Assembly (NCBI RefSeq): GCF_014235785.1
Contig: NZ_CP060137.1
Location: 1,550,001-1,614,000, forward strand
Direction: 5' to 3'
DNA from: Bacillus sp. PAMC26568
GTDB taxonomy: Bacteria > Bacillota > Bacilli > Bacillales > Bacillaceae
DNA: 64,000 nucleotides
Under the pieces are notes generated by a model. That model did no database searches, was not told where the DNA came from, and was given only the letters and a program-made list of their open reading frames with translations. Made by a program: the position numbers and the translations under genes. Shown here piece by piece: positions 9,487 through 18,527 of this stretch. Position 1 is the stretch's first letter; each line of letters begins with the position of its first letter.

Positions 9487-9522
9487 GCAGTGTTATTTCA
9501 TTTTTGAAATAACACTTTTTTG
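9487..9522 (+). terminator. Intrinsic terminator after the PHP gene
   Basis: AGTGTTATTTCA and TGAAATAACACT form a perfect 12-bp stem followed by TTTTTT. Confidence 0.9.
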
Positions 9523-9603
9523 TGTTGTAAGATATTTTGGATATCTCCGTCCAATTCGGCGATTAGGTATACGGTGAAAAAAATTCACAAAAGTATAGGC
9601 AAA

Positions 9604-9666
9604 AAGCGCCTTCCCTGTGAAATTCCTATTTTCGCAGCGAGCTGGCCAAGGCGCCTGCGCTTTTGT
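9604..9666 (+). repeat. Dispersed intergenic repeat, short variant
   Basis: AAGCGCCTTCCCTGTGAA at the left and CCAAGGCGCCTGCGCTTTT at the right give complementary GGCGCY/RGCGCC ends. The internal text (CCTGTGAA..TTGCTATTTTC-like, then GCGAGCTGGCCAAGGCG) recurs at 11.1 kb and, inverted, at 13.8 kb. The ending GCGCTTTT matches the longer element family at 29.2, 39.4 and 62.2 kb. Confidence 0.65.
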
Positions 9667-9759
9667 ACTTGGAAATAAATGATTTTAAACTATATCTACC
9701 TATCTGGTCCGGTTTAATAGTAAAATGGATATCTACACACATTTTTACAGGAGACGATC

Positions 9760-11013
9760 ATGTCGAAAAAGAAAAAAATTCTATATATATATATTTTGAT
9801 AAGTATTATCTGGGTGTTCGGAACAGATCATCTGCTATCATTTTTAAATTATGATATTTTCATGTTTATTTTGATCTCAAAATTTAAAGCTGTTGTTTTT
9901 ATTCTCTTCACTGGTGTTTTTATTTATTATTTAATTAATAAAAATGAACAAATTCAAGAATTAGAGCGTGAGAAGGAAAAACTGCTCTCTTTGATCAATT
10001 CAATGGTTGACTTTGTTAATTTTAAAGATGGACAGGGCAGATGGATTGAAGTGAATACTTTTGGCCTGGAATTATTTCAGCTTCAAGGTGTGGACTATAA
10101 AGGGAAGAAGGACTCTGAGCTTGCGGAGTATAGCGAGTTTTACCAGGAGGCACTTCGCTATTGTGAAGAATCAGATGAGCTCACTTGGAAAAGCGGGGCT
10201 GTTTCACGCAGCGAAGAAATGATTCCTTTGCCTGATGGAAACTTTAAAACGTTTGATACGATAAAGGTTCCATTGTTTAATGAAGACGGATCAAGAAAAG
10301 CTCTGGTTGTTATCGGACGCGATATTACTCAAATGAAAGCGGCTGAGGACCGATTGCAAAAAGCGGAAAAATTAAGCGTTGTCGGGGGATTGGCTGCAAG
10401 TGTAGCCCACGAAATCAGGAATCCCTTGACATCGCTTAAAGGCTTTGTTCAGCTGATGAATAAGAATGACAGTGTGAACAGAACGTATTATGAAATTATG
10501 GAGGGGGAGCTTGACCGGATTAATCAAATTGTCGGCGAGCTGCTTGTCCTTGCAAAACCGCAGGAGATCTTATTTAAAAAAACGAGTTTAAATGATCTGG
10601 TGTTCAATGTCATCTCTCTCTTAGAATCAGAGGCCAATATGTATAACGTTAAAATTAATTATCAGCCAGCTGTCGGAATGCCTGAAATGGATTGCGAGCC
10701 TAATCAGCTGAAGCAAGTGTTTATTAATGTAATCAAGAATTCAATAGAAGCAAGCTCCAGCACAATTGATATTAAAGTTTTCCATCGCCGGGAACGCGTG
10801 AAAGTCGTCATCTCAGATGATGGCAGCGGTATGGAGGAAGAAAGGCTTAAGAGGTTAGGAGAACCTTTTTATTCCGTTAAAGAAAAAGGAACAGGGCTTG
10901 GTTTAACAGTAAGCTACCGGATCATTGAATCGCACAATGGGAAAATTTCTTTTGAAAGCAAGGTCGGAGAAGGAACAAAAGTTGAAATTGAGATTCCTAT
11001 GATAAGAAAATAG
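9760..11013 (+). CDS. Orphan PAS-domain sensor histidine kinase (sporulation-kinase type)
   Basis: Two N-terminal membrane helices (about 8-28 and 38-61) joined by a very short external loop, a short coiled coil, a PAS domain (about 75-195), HisKA with His217 in VAHEIRNPL, and an ATPase domain (N box NVIKNSIEAS, DDGSGM, GTGLGL). The EIRNPLTSLKGFVQLM sequence is characteristic of Bacillus KinA-E/AtoS-like kinases that feed the Spo0 phosphorelay. No response regulator gene is adjacent, consistent with a phosphorelay kinase, but that role is inference. ACAGGAGA precedes the ATG. 417 aa. Confidence 0.88.
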   Translation: MSKKKKILYIYILISIIWVFGTDHLLSFLNYDIFMFILISKFKAVVFILFTGVFIYYLINKNEQIQELEREKEKLLSLINSMVDFVNFKDGQGRWIEVNTFGLELFQLQGVDYKGKKDSELAEYSEFYQEALRYCEESDELTWKSGAVSRSEEMIPLPDGNFKTFDTIKVPLFNEDGSRKALVVIGRDITQMKAAEDRLQKAEKLSVVGGLAASVAHEIRNPLTSLKGFVQLMNKNDSVNRTYYEIMEGELDRINQIVGELLVLAKPQEILFKKTSLNDLVFNVISLLESEANMYNVKINYQPAVGMPEMDCEPNQLKQVFINVIKNSIEASSSTIDIKVFHRRERVKVVISDDGSGMEEERLKRLGEPFYSVKEKGTGLGLTVSYRIIESHNGKISFESKVGEGTKVEIEIPMIRK

Positions 11014-11046
11014 AAAACAGAGAGCAATGTTGCTCTCTGTTTTTTC
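11014..11046 (+). terminator. Intrinsic terminator after the kinase gene
   Basis: ACAGAGAGCAA and TTGCTCTCTGT form an 11-bp stem followed by TTTTTT. Confidence 0.9.
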
Positions 11047-11096
11047 TAGTTATAGGAAAACCCTAGCTCGCTTAGCAAAAGACAATTTCTAAAGAA

Positions 11097-11150
11097 AAGG
11101 CTGCGCCTACCCTGTGAACTTGCTATTTTCCAAGGCGCTTGCGTTTTTCT
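11097..11150 (+). repeat. Dispersed intergenic repeat, internally shortened copy
   Basis: Contains CTGCGCCTACCCTGTGAA and CCAAGGCGCTTGCGTTTTTC, a shortened relative of the 9.6-kb repeat. It fills the gap between the convergent kinase and serA genes, ending 3 nt from the serA stop. Confidence 0.6.
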
Positions 11151-11153
11151 TAT

Positions 11154-12731
11154 TTATTGCAGTTCAATCGCTCTGATGGAAACAATATCTTCAATTTCAG
11201 AAAGTGTTTTCAGCAAGGCGTCATCTAATGAACGGTCGAAGGAAAGCATCATGATCGCTTCTCCTCCGACATTTTTACGGCCAACCTGCATGGTCGCGAT
11301 GTTTACTTCATGGTCTCCGAGAATACGTCCGACACGTCCAATGACCCCAGGTTTATCTGTGTGCTGAATGTATATGAGATGACCAGTAGGATAGAAATCA
11401 ATATTAAATGAGTTTATGCCGACAATTCGCTCACCGTATTGAGGGATATGTGTCCCTTTCATTTCAAATGTTGTTTGATCTCCATAAATTGTTACGGTTA
11501 TGCAATTGGCATAGCCAGACTGATTTGAAGTAATCTTTTCACTGAAGCTGATTCCGCGTTCTTTAGCAATCATTCCTGCGTTGACTTCATTTACGTTTGA
11601 TGCGACACGCGGTGTTAAAAAACCGGAAATTAAGCTTTTAGTAATAAAAGAAGTTTCAAGTTCAGCAACGGATCCTTCATATTGAATAGCTATTTCATGT
11701 ACAGGCTCCTTCATGCATTGTGAGACAACGTTGCCCATTTTTTTGGCCAGCTTATAAAAGGGCTGAATTTTTTCAAAAACTTCTTTTGTTAATGTCGGCA
11801 GGTTGACAGAGGTTGTAACCATCTTTCCATCTAGAAAATCAAGAACATCCTGTGCCACCTGTGCAGCGACATTTAACTGGGCTTCTTTAGTGGATGCCCC
11901 TAAATGCGGTGTAGCAATAACATTGTCATAGCGCAATAGCGGATGATCAACTGGAGGTTCTGTTTCAAAAACATCAAGTGCAACACCTGCAATATGCCCG
12001 CTTTCTAAATAGGGAATAATTGCTGCTTCATCAATGATTCCGCCTCGTGCACAATTGAGCAAATAAACGCCTTTTTTTGTTTTAGGTAAAGATTCAGCAC
12101 CGATTAAACCTCGTGTTTCTTTTGTGAGCGGTGTATGAACGGTAATGATGTCTGCCTGTTCAAGGAGTTCATCTAAACTTGCACTTTTAACTGAAATTTT
12201 TGCAGCGCGGTCACGGGTCAAGAATGGATCGAAAACGAGGACATTTACTCCAAAAGCTTGAGCGCGTTTGGCAATCTCTGTTCCAATTCTTCCTAAACCG
12301 ACAATACCTAACGTTTTTCCATAAAGTTCTGTTCCTACGAACGCTGTGCGATTCCACTCATTTGATTTGACTGATACATTAGCCTGCGGAATATGGCGCA
12401 GAAGAGAGGTCATCATCGCGAAAGTATGTTCAGCTGTCGAAATGGTATTTCCGTCAGGAGCATTAATGACAACAACTCCATACTTTGTAGCGGCGTCAAG
12501 ATCAATGTTATCGATTCCAACCCCGGCTCTTGCGACCATCTTCAGTGACGTCATTTTTGAAATTAATTCCTCAGTCACTTTTGTTGCGCTTCTGACCAGC
12601 AGAGCGTCAAACGTATGCAGCTCATCTTCTGCATCCGCAGCTTTTTTTTGAATAACTTCCACATTTTGGGCGAGCAGTAAAGGCTGCAGACCCTCTGCAC
12701 TCATTGAATCTGAAACTAAAATTCGATACAT
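11154..12731 (-). CDS. serA: D-3-phosphoglycerate dehydrogenase SerA
   Basis: NAD-dependent oxidation of 3-phosphoglycerate, the first step of serine synthesis. Substrate-binding and nucleotide-binding domains are clear (GVGIDNID, GKTLGIVGLGRIG Rossmann motif, catalytic HLGAST), followed by an intervening domain and a C-terminal ACT domain (about 450-525) for serine feedback. 525 aa, equal to B. subtilis SerA. The start at 12731 (MYRILVSD) is chosen because AGGGGGAAAATC precedes it; the longer reading frame is untranslated leader. It runs opposite to its neighbours. Confidence 0.97.
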   Translation of the reverse strand: MYRILVSDSMSAEGLQPLLLAQNVEVIQKKAADAEDELHTFDALLVRSATKVTEELISKMTSLKMVARAGVGIDNIDLDAATKYGVVVINAPDGNTISTAEHTFAMMTSLLRHIPQANVSVKSNEWNRTAFVGTELYGKTLGIVGLGRIGTEIAKRAQAFGVNVLVFDPFLTRDRAAKISVKSASLDELLEQADIITVHTPLTKETRGLIGAESLPKTKKGVYLLNCARGGIIDEAAIIPYLESGHIAGVALDVFETEPPVDHPLLRYDNVIATPHLGASTKEAQLNVAAQVAQDVLDFLDGKMVTTSVNLPTLTKEVFEKIQPFYKLAKKMGNVVSQCMKEPVHEIAIQYEGSVAELETSFITKSLISGFLTPRVASNVNEVNAGMIAKERGISFSEKITSNQSGYANCITVTIYGDQTTFEMKGTHIPQYGERIVGINSFNIDFYPTGHLIYIQHTDKPGVIGRVGRILGDHEVNIATMQVGRKNVGGEAIMMLSFDRSLDDALLKTLSEIEDIVSIRAIELQ

Positions 12732-12766
12732 GATTTTCCCCCTAAGGTGTACTGTAAATATCAGAT

Positions 12767-12795
12767 AATTTATCATATTAAGATTATTATGTCAA
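12767..12795 (-). promoter_or_regulatory. Sigma-A type promoter of serA
   Basis: Read on the minus strand: TTGACA (12795-12790), 17-nt spacer, TAAATT (12772-12767). A consensus -35 and correct spacing, about 35 nt upstream of the serA start. Confidence 0.7.
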
Positions 12796-12869
12796 TAACG
12801 GTAAAGCGTTAAAAGGGTAAAGAAATTGTAAATGGAAAACAATGATAGTAATGATTTTGAGCATTTTGA

Positions 12870-12898
12870 TTCACAAAATGCAAGGTATGAAGTATACT
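12870..12898 (+). promoter_or_regulatory. Sigma-A type promoter of the FMN riboswitch-ribU unit
   Basis: TTCACA (12870-12875), 17-nt spacer, TATACT (12893-12898), about 26 nt before the riboswitch aptamer. Confidence 0.6.
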
Positions 12899-12924
12899 TA
12901 TCTCGAAAACAAAATAATATGGTC

Positions 12925-13062
12925 TATCTTCGGGGCAGGGTGCAATTCCCGACCGGCGGTGATGAAATGCGTTTTATTTCTAAGCCCGCGAGCCGTTTGC
13001 AGTTTGGCAGGATCTGGTGAGACTCCAGAGCCGACAGTATAGTCTGGATGGGAGAAGATGGA
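12925..13062 (+). promoter_or_regulatory. FMN riboswitch (RFN element)
   Basis: Begins ATCTTCGGGGCAGGGTG, then ATTCCCGACCGGCGGTGA, AGCCCGCGAGC, and GGCAGGATCTGGTGAGA, CCGACAGTATAGTCTGGATG and closes GGGAGAAGAT, the textbook RFN order with complementary ATCTTC/GAAGAT ends. It is followed by a terminator and then the riboflavin transporter gene. Confidence 0.96.
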
Positions 13063-13118
13063 GGTTCTGGCGATTAAAATGTTAATTTTAACCGTTTATT
13101 TAACCTTTCAAAAAATTC

Positions 13119-13155
13119 TCCCTTTGCTCATTTACGTGCAAAGGGTTTTATTTTT
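13119..13155 (+). terminator. FMN riboswitch expression-platform terminator
   Basis: CCCTTTGC (13120-13127) pairs with GCAAAGGG (13138-13145), followed by TTTTATTTTT. Located between the aptamer and ribU, so FMN binding probably ends transcription here. Confidence 0.85.
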
Positions 13156-13216
13156 GTAAGGAAGAAGCAGGACGTTTCCTTTCTTTCCGGATGGATCGAA
13201 AAAGGGAGAGAGTAAC

Positions 13217-13798
13217 ATGCAAGAAAGCAAGTTGAAGAAACAAGTCGCAATTGCGATGCTGAGCAGTATAGGATTCATATTAATGATTTTTAACTTCCCG
13301 ATTGGCTTTTCAAGCTTTTTAGAGCTTGATTTTGGAGATGTACCGGCTATTATTGCAGCCGTACTGTTTGGTCCTGGAGCCGGAATTATGGTTGAAGCCA
13401 TAAAAAACATTCTGCATTATATCATTATGGGAAATGCGACAGGAGTTCCTGTCGGAGAGCTGGCTAATTTTATTGCAGGGGTTTTATATATACTGCCTGC
13501 GTCTTATATGTATCGTAAGATGAACTCAATGAGAGGCCTTGCAATTGGTCTGTCAATTGGAACGGTCGTTATGGCAGGAGTCATGAGTATTTTAAATTAC
13601 TATTTGTTCCTTCCGGCTTACACCTGGTTCATGAATGCACCGGCAATGGCAGGACCAGAAATGCGTGCGCTGATTGCAACAGGAATTTTGCCGTTTAACC
13701 TAATTAAAGGAATTGTGATGGCAGTTGTGTTTATGGCTATATTCGCGAAGCTTAAAACATGGATCCATGCACAAGCGAACTATAAACGGGCAGCATAA
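13217..13798 (+). CDS. ribU: Riboflavin ECF transporter S component RibU (FmnP/YpaA)
   Basis: Riboflavin-specific S component of an ECF transporter, 193 aa, with six predicted membrane segments. The N-terminal KKQVAIAMLSSIGFILMIFNFPI and the EAIKNILHYI and GELANFIAGVLY segments are typical of RibU. The FMN riboswitch immediately upstream confirms the substrate. AGGGAGAG precedes the ATG. It is the second S component in the window; no EcfA/T genes are present. Confidence 0.95.
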   Translation: MQESKLKKQVAIAMLSSIGFILMIFNFPIGFSSFLELDFGDVPAIIAAVLFGPGAGIMVEAIKNILHYIIMGNATGVPVGELANFIAGVLYILPASYMYRKMNSMRGLAIGLSIGTVVMAGVMSILNYYLFLPAYTWFMNAPAMAGPEMRALIATGILPFNLIKGIVMAVVFMAIFAKLKTWIHAQANYKRAA

Positions 13799-13805
13799 AG
13801 AACAA

Positions 13806-13962
13806 AAGCGAGAGGGCGCCTTGGTCAGCTCGCGAAGAAAATAGGAATTGACCTGGGTTAAATGACGCACCTGAGAATCAAGTGTCATTTAAGCGGAGAA
13901 GGCGCTTTTTGCCTTCTCCTGAGCAATTGTCTTTTTCACAGTGAGCTAGGCGCTGGAGCTTG
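13806..13962 (-). repeat. Inverted, expanded copy of the dispersed intergenic repeat
   Basis: On the minus strand the element starts GCAAGCTCCAGCGCCTAGCTC and ends CCAAGGCGCC..CGCTTTT, resembling the long repeat family; its right part (AATTCCTATTTTCTTCGCGAGCTGACCAAGGCG) matches the 9.6-kb copy. It also holds two extra hairpins: AAATGACGCAC/GTGTCATTT (13859-13890) and GGAGAAGGC/GCCTTCTCC (13895-13919). Located after ribU. Confidence 0.6.
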
Positions 13963-14021
13963 CAGTAGATAACTTTATTTCATTATCTACAACTTGTTGC
14001 ATTTTATAATTTCCTAAACAA

Positions 14022-14052
14022 TAAAAAACCCTCTGCGGATTCCGCAGAGGGC
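14022..14052 (-). terminator. Intrinsic terminator after fer
   Basis: CCCTCTGCGGA and TCCGCAGAGGG form an 11-bp stem; on the minus strand it is followed by TTTTTTATT. Confidence 0.85.
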
Positions 14053-14061
14053 TTTGATTTT

Positions 14062-14371
<310 letters not shown>

Positions 14372-14603
14372 CGTGCAGCCCTAAAAATCAAACGGGAACG
14401 AGTTCGTACCTCTTTATATTTATCCATTGTAAAACTGTTTTCGAAACTTTTCAATAGAAAAATACATTGAGAATGCTTATCATACAAGGCTTTATAGTAT
14501 TTAAGGTACCCTTTATGAATAAGTTTAAACGCCATTTTCATACTGGAATCTGATACAATAGAGATAATGCACGAATCGTGTCAAAAAGTGTAAGGTGATG
14601 TTG

Positions 14604-15665
14604 ATGAGTCTAAATTACTTGGATATTCTCTATTTAAATTGTTTGAATCAATTTGGCGGAGAGCGGTCTCCTTCTGCCGTTTATCATTTACTGAAAGGCA
14701 AAAAATCATCGCAAACCATTCAGGACAGCAAACTTTTCCATTTGTCCAATTTATTTGGAATGTATCCGTCGCTGCCAAGGGAAAAGTTTGATGCGGATAT
14801 GAAAAGGCTGATTTCAGAAGGTTATTTATATCATGATGAAAACGATGCTTATGTACTAACCTATTCAGCGAATAATGTATTGGTGAACACATTAAACACA
14901 CACCCGATTCCTTCTAGTTTAAATGGAACTATTTATGGATCAGGAGGATTTGTTTTTTGGAAAAGGCTCATGCTGATTACCCAAGTATTATCCCATGATT
15001 CCGCCGGCAGCAAGAAATATTTGCCGGTTACAAAAGACGAAAGAGTATTGGGTTGGGTCAAGCAATTTTTAAAGCGTTCAACTGTCAGCAAGAAGCGGCT
15101 TTCAGAATTAATACATAACGAATTGCTGCTTCAGCTTCAGGCTTTTACAAAGAGAGAAGCAGAAATTTTTGTCTATAGACTTACCTCACATGATCGGATT
15201 GGATCAACGTTTGAACAGCTTGCAGAAATATTCAATGAGGATGCAGATTATATAAAGATTACGTTTTGGAACATCATTCACCGTATGATGGAACAATGCA
15301 TGAAGCCTCATTCGCCTTTTCCAATGCTATTCCAAATGATCAGAGACCTTTCTAAAGTAAATCCTCTTACTGAATCCACCTCCAAAACTCTTCAATTGAT
15401 CCATTTAGGTAAATCATTAGAGGAAATTTCAAATATACGCAATTTGAAGCACAGTACAATCGAGGATCATGTTGTAGAAATCGCTTTGAATGATGGTACA
15501 TTTGATATCTCCATGTTTTTAAATGATGATCATTTGCTAATCATCGCTGACAAAATCAAAGAATTACAAACACATCAGCTTAGAGCTGTAAAAGAAGCGT
15601 TACATGATGAATATTCGTATTTCCAGATCAGACTTGCATTCACTCGGATAAGGAGGCAGTCATGA
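14604..15665 (+). CDS. ypbB: YpbB, helix-turn-helix protein paired with RecQ
   Basis: Protein of unknown biochemical function encoded directly before recQ in Bacillus. About 353 aa. The C-terminal part (about 260-350, SLEEISNIRNLKHSTIEDHVVEI) looks like the helix-turn-helix domain found at the C-terminus of many RecQ and other helicases (HTH_40), which the adjacent short RecQ lacks, so the two may act as a split helicase. It overlaps recQ by 4 nt (ATGA). ATG at 14604 is chosen for its spacing from TAAGG; ATG 14598 is also possible. Confidence 0.85.
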   Translation: MSLNYLDILYLNCLNQFGGERSPSAVYHLLKGKKSSQTIQDSKLFHLSNLFGMYPSLPREKFDADMKRLISEGYLYHDENDAYVLTYSANNVLVNTLNTHPIPSSLNGTIYGSGGFVFWKRLMLITQVLSHDSAGSKKYLPVTKDERVLGWVKQFLKRSTVSKKRLSELIHNELLLQLQAFTKREAEIFVYRLTSHDRIGSTFEQLAEIFNEDADYIKITFWNIIHRMMEQCMKPHSPFPMLFQMIRDLSKVNPLTESTSKTLQLIHLGKSLEEISNIRNLKHSTIEDHVVEIALNDGTFDISMFLNDDHLLIIADKIKELQTHQLRAVKEALHDEYSYFQIRLAFTRIRRQS

Positions 15666-17143
15666 ACGTACAGCATATATTAGAACGCCATTTTGGATAT
15701 AGCCACTTTCGGAATGGCCAAGAAGAGATAATAAATGATGTCTTAAACGGTCACGACGTACTGGCAATGCTTCCGACAGGAGGCGGTAAATCACTTTGCT
15801 ATCAGCTGCCTGCTTATCTGCTAGAAGGAAGGGTTTTAATTATCTCACCTCTGCTTTCATTGATGGAAGACCAGATACAGCAGATCAGGCTGCGGGGGGA
15901 AAAGAGAGTGATTGGATTAAACGGCACGCTGTCTTATCTCGGGAGGCAAAGGGCGTTAATGAACCTGAATCAATACAAATATATTTTTGTTTCTCCTGAG
16001 ATCCTGCAGTCAGAAGCAGTAGCAGAGGCGTTAAGCAATGTGGAAATTTCATTGTTTGTAGTTGATGAAGCACATTGTATCTCACAATGGGGACATGACT
16101 TCAGACCTGATTACTCTAAACTCGGAAGAATAAGAAGACAGCTTGGCGGAGCTCCATGTTTAGCTTTAACTGCAACAGCCACTCCTGATGTGCTAATAGA
16201 TATCGAAAAATCACTGCAAATGAAGGATGTAAAAAAACATATTCAATCTGTAAACCGCACCAATATTGCCATCGCGATTGAGGAATGCCTTTCTCTTGAT
16301 GATAAAATGAAAAGAGTGTCAGAGCTTGTGCGATCATTGAAAGGTCCTGGGATTATCTACTGCTCCAGCCGAAAATGGACTGAAAACCTTGCTCAATTTT
16401 TAAAAATGGAAGGCATACAACATTCTGCCTATTATCATGCTGGGATGGAACAGGAACAGCGTACGCTTATCCAGCAGCAGTTTATTTATGATCAGCTGGA
16501 TGTTGTTTGCTGTACGAATGCATTTGGAATGGGTGTCAACAAACCCAATGTCAGATATGTGATCCATTTTCATTTTCCTTCGCAAATGGAATCATATGTG
16601 CAAGAAATTGGAAGAGCAGGAAGAGATGGCTTGCCAAGTGCGGCTATTTCTCTTATTAGCCAGGGTGATATGGATATTCAGTTAACCTTGCTCCAATCAG
16701 AGTTTTCGAGCTATGAACAGCTTCATGAGGCGCTTCATCTTCTAACTAAAGCTGACGGGTTAACAGAAGAGGATGTATTTGGGCGGACAGCGATTACGGA
16801 GACTCAAGGGAGATTTATTCTCCATCATTTAGATGGGCTCACCTATCCTTTGTATCATAATGAAAAAAAAGCTGCAGCAGAAATCTATTCAAAAATTGAA
16901 GAGCGGCTCAAGTTCAAAAAATCAAAGCTGAATGCTGTGTTAAAATGGCTTCATTCGAAGGACTGCAGACGAAAAGGGATTATCAGCTATTTTCATGAAG
17001 AAAACATCCTTTCACAGAAAATGTGCTGTGACAGGTGCGGACTTTCCCTATTGTCATTTATGGAAAGAGAAGAGAAGTCAGAAATTGAAAAACCTCTTAA
17101 CTGGAGATTGGAACTAAAGGCTATTTTCGGCCAAAGCGAGTGA
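15662..17143 (+). CDS. recQ: ATP-dependent DNA helicase RecQ family (RecS/YpbC)
   Basis: Superfamily 2 3'-5' DNA helicase. Walker A LPTGGGKSLCYQ (about 40), the VVDEAHCISQWGHDFRPDY box, TATATP, and the motif VI region (YVQEIGRAGRDG) are intact, followed by a zinc-binding region with a late CCDRCG. At 493 aa it lacks an HRDC domain, as does B. subtilis RecS. Overlaps ypbB by 4 nt and is followed 4 nt later by ypbD, so ypbB-recQ-ypbD-ypbE reads as one operon. Confidence 0.95.
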   Translation: MNVQHILERHFGYSHFRNGQEEIINDVLNGHDVLAMLPTGGGKSLCYQLPAYLLEGRVLIISPLLSLMEDQIQQIRLRGEKRVIGLNGTLSYLGRQRALMNLNQYKYIFVSPEILQSEAVAEALSNVEISLFVVDEAHCISQWGHDFRPDYSKLGRIRRQLGGAPCLALTATATPDVLIDIEKSLQMKDVKKHIQSVNRTNIAIAIEECLSLDDKMKRVSELVRSLKGPGIIYCSSRKWTENLAQFLKMEGIQHSAYYHAGMEQEQRTLIQQQFIYDQLDVVCCTNAFGMGVNKPNVRYVIHFHFPSQMESYVQEIGRAGRDGLPSAAISLISQGDMDIQLTLLQSEFSSYEQLHEALHLLTKADGLTEEDVFGRTAITETQGRFILHHLDGLTYPLYHNEKKAAAEIYSKIEERLKFKKSKLNAVLKWLHSKDCRRKGIISYFHEENILSQKMCCDRCGLSLLSFMEREEKSEIEKPLNWRLELKAIFGQSE

Positions 17144-17147
17144 TGAA

Positions 17148-17750
17148 ATGTTTAAGCGCCAAAATGAACTTGTGAAAAGACTGTCAGATCAGCAATTGCT
17201 GCAGCAGCTCTATTTTACTCAAATTTTACTACTTACAATTTCGGTCATATTGAGTATGATGTTATTTAATAGTATGTCTGATTTTAAAATAATTTGGAAA
17301 CTAGAGATTTCACAAATCCTTATTATCGGAGGATTTACCGCAGTCATTGTAGTATTTATGGATTGGCTCATTATGAAGACTATGCCTGAAAAATGGTACG
17401 ATGATGGCGGAATCAATGAAAAGATGTTTAGGAATCGATCTATACCGCACATCTTTATTCTTTGTCTTTTCATTTCGTTTACTGAGGAGCTTTTGTTTCG
17501 GGGTGTCATCCAGACCCAATTCGGAATCTGGACGGCAAGTATAATATTTGCCGTATTGCATTTTCGTTATTTAACAAAAGTTTTATTATTTAGTATGGTT
17601 ATGTTGATTAGTATTTTGCTTGGATTTGTTTACGATTGGACGGGCAATTTATTTGTAACAGTCTTTGCTCATTTTATAATTGATTTAGTCTTTGCCATTC
17701 AAATTCGTTTGCAATTCATTAACGGAGGTGAACAAATTGAACAAAAATGA
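17148..17750 (+). CDS. ypbD: CPBP family intramembrane metalloprotease YpbD
   Basis: Membrane protein of 200 aa with about five to six helices and the CAAX/bacteriocin-processing protease signature: EELLFRG (glutamate pair), a following HFRY histidine motif and a late FAHFIID histidine. All catalytic residues are present. Substrate unknown. Starts 4 nt after recQ and its end overlaps the TTG start of ypbE by 14 nt. Confidence 0.9.
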   Translation: MFKRQNELVKRLSDQQLLQQLYFTQILLLTISVILSMMLFNSMSDFKIIWKLEISQILIIGGFTAVIVVFMDWLIMKTMPEKWYDDGGINEKMFRNRSIPHIFILCLFISFTEELLFRGVIQTQFGIWTASIIFAVLHFRYLTKVLLFSMVMLISILLGFVYDWTGNLFVTVFAHFIIDLVFAIQIRLQFINGGEQIEQK

Positions 17751-18417
17751 AAATTCTGATCAAGCTGATACATTAAGACAGAAGGTAATTGATGAATACA
17801 AGTCTAAAACAGGAAGCTATCCATCAAGAAGCGAAATTCATAAAAAGAAAGAGAAGAAAAAGTCAAAATATAAATATCCTGCGATAAGTTTACTGGCCTT
17901 ATTTTTTTTCCTGCTGCCGATCCTTTTTTACTATAGTATTTCATATTTCGATAACCGTTCTAAAACGGTCAATGGCGAAAATATATCCGATTATGAAGAT
18001 GTACTAATTAAGTATGGTGATGACGAGGAAGAATCTGAGCAGCCTGATGAGCAATCTTTAGAAGATCCTGAAGAAAATACAGCTGAAGCTGCTGTGGGCT
18101 CTGTTCAAAGTGATGAATCGGATGCTCTAACAGCATCTGCACAGCCAGAACAAAAGAAAACAGTACCTGTTGTACAGGATCCAGAGCCAAAAAAAGAATT
18201 GCCAGAACCAAAACCAGAACCAAAACCAGAACCAAAGCAGGAGAAGGAAGATTATAAAATCATTGAACATACTGTCGGTCCAGAAGAAAACCTATTCAGG
18301 ATCTCAATTAAATATTACAGTGACCGCTCAGGTGAAGCGCTGATCAAACAGTGGAACCAGCTAAGCGGGGACAGCGTATTTGAAGGACAGGTCCTTAAAA
18401 TACCCATTAAACAATAA
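17737..18417 (+). CDS. ypbE: YpbE, membrane-anchored LysM protein
   Basis: Type II membrane protein of 226 aa: basic cytoplasmic N-terminus (about 1-50, with a KKKEKKKSK stretch), one membrane helix (about 53-72), an acidic Glu/Asp-rich linker, a PEPKPEPKPEPK repeat, and a C-terminal LysM domain (about 180-226: HTVGPEENLFRISIKYY). Expected to sit at the cell wall. TTG at 17737 is chosen because GGAGGTG lies seven bases upstream; the ATG far upstream is inside ypbD. Last gene of the ypbB-recQ-ypbD-ypbE unit. Confidence 0.88.
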   Translation: MNKNENSDQADTLRQKVIDEYKSKTGSYPSRSEIHKKKEKKKSKYKYPAISLLALFFFLLPILFYYSISYFDNRSKTVNGENISDYEDVLIKYGDDEEESEQPDEQSLEDPEENTAEAAVGSVQSDESDALTASAQPEQKKTVPVVQDPEPKKELPEPKPEPKPEPKQEKEDYKIIEHTVGPEENLFRISIKYYSDRSGEALIKQWNQLSGDSVFEGQVLKIPIKQ

Positions 18418-18450
18418 ACGCATGGAATCACATCATGCGTTTTTTCTTTT
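18418..18450 (+). terminator. Intrinsic terminator after ypbE
   Basis: ACGCATG and CATGCGT stem followed by TTTTTTCTTTT. Confidence 0.8.
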
Positions 18451-18527
18451 CCTAGTTTCATATCATATTGGACAACATCATATAATCTATTAAAAGAAAA
18501 GAACATTTCGGTAGGGGTGTGAGCGGT

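Noticed and set aside
9663-9854. 63-aa frame before the kinase
   Set aside because: Starts inside the dispersed repeat, overlaps the kinase start in another frame, no ribosome binding site.
12832-13042. Two small plus-strand frames
   Set aside because: Both overlap the FMN riboswitch aptamer and have no ribosome binding site.
13895-13919. Strong GGAGAAGGC/GCCTTCTCC hairpin after ribU as a terminator
   Set aside because: No T run follows directly on either strand; better explained as part of the repeat element.
18180-18240. Possible frameshift or expansion in ypbE (PEPK repeats)
   Set aside because: The repeat is in frame and the LysM domain continues normally after it.
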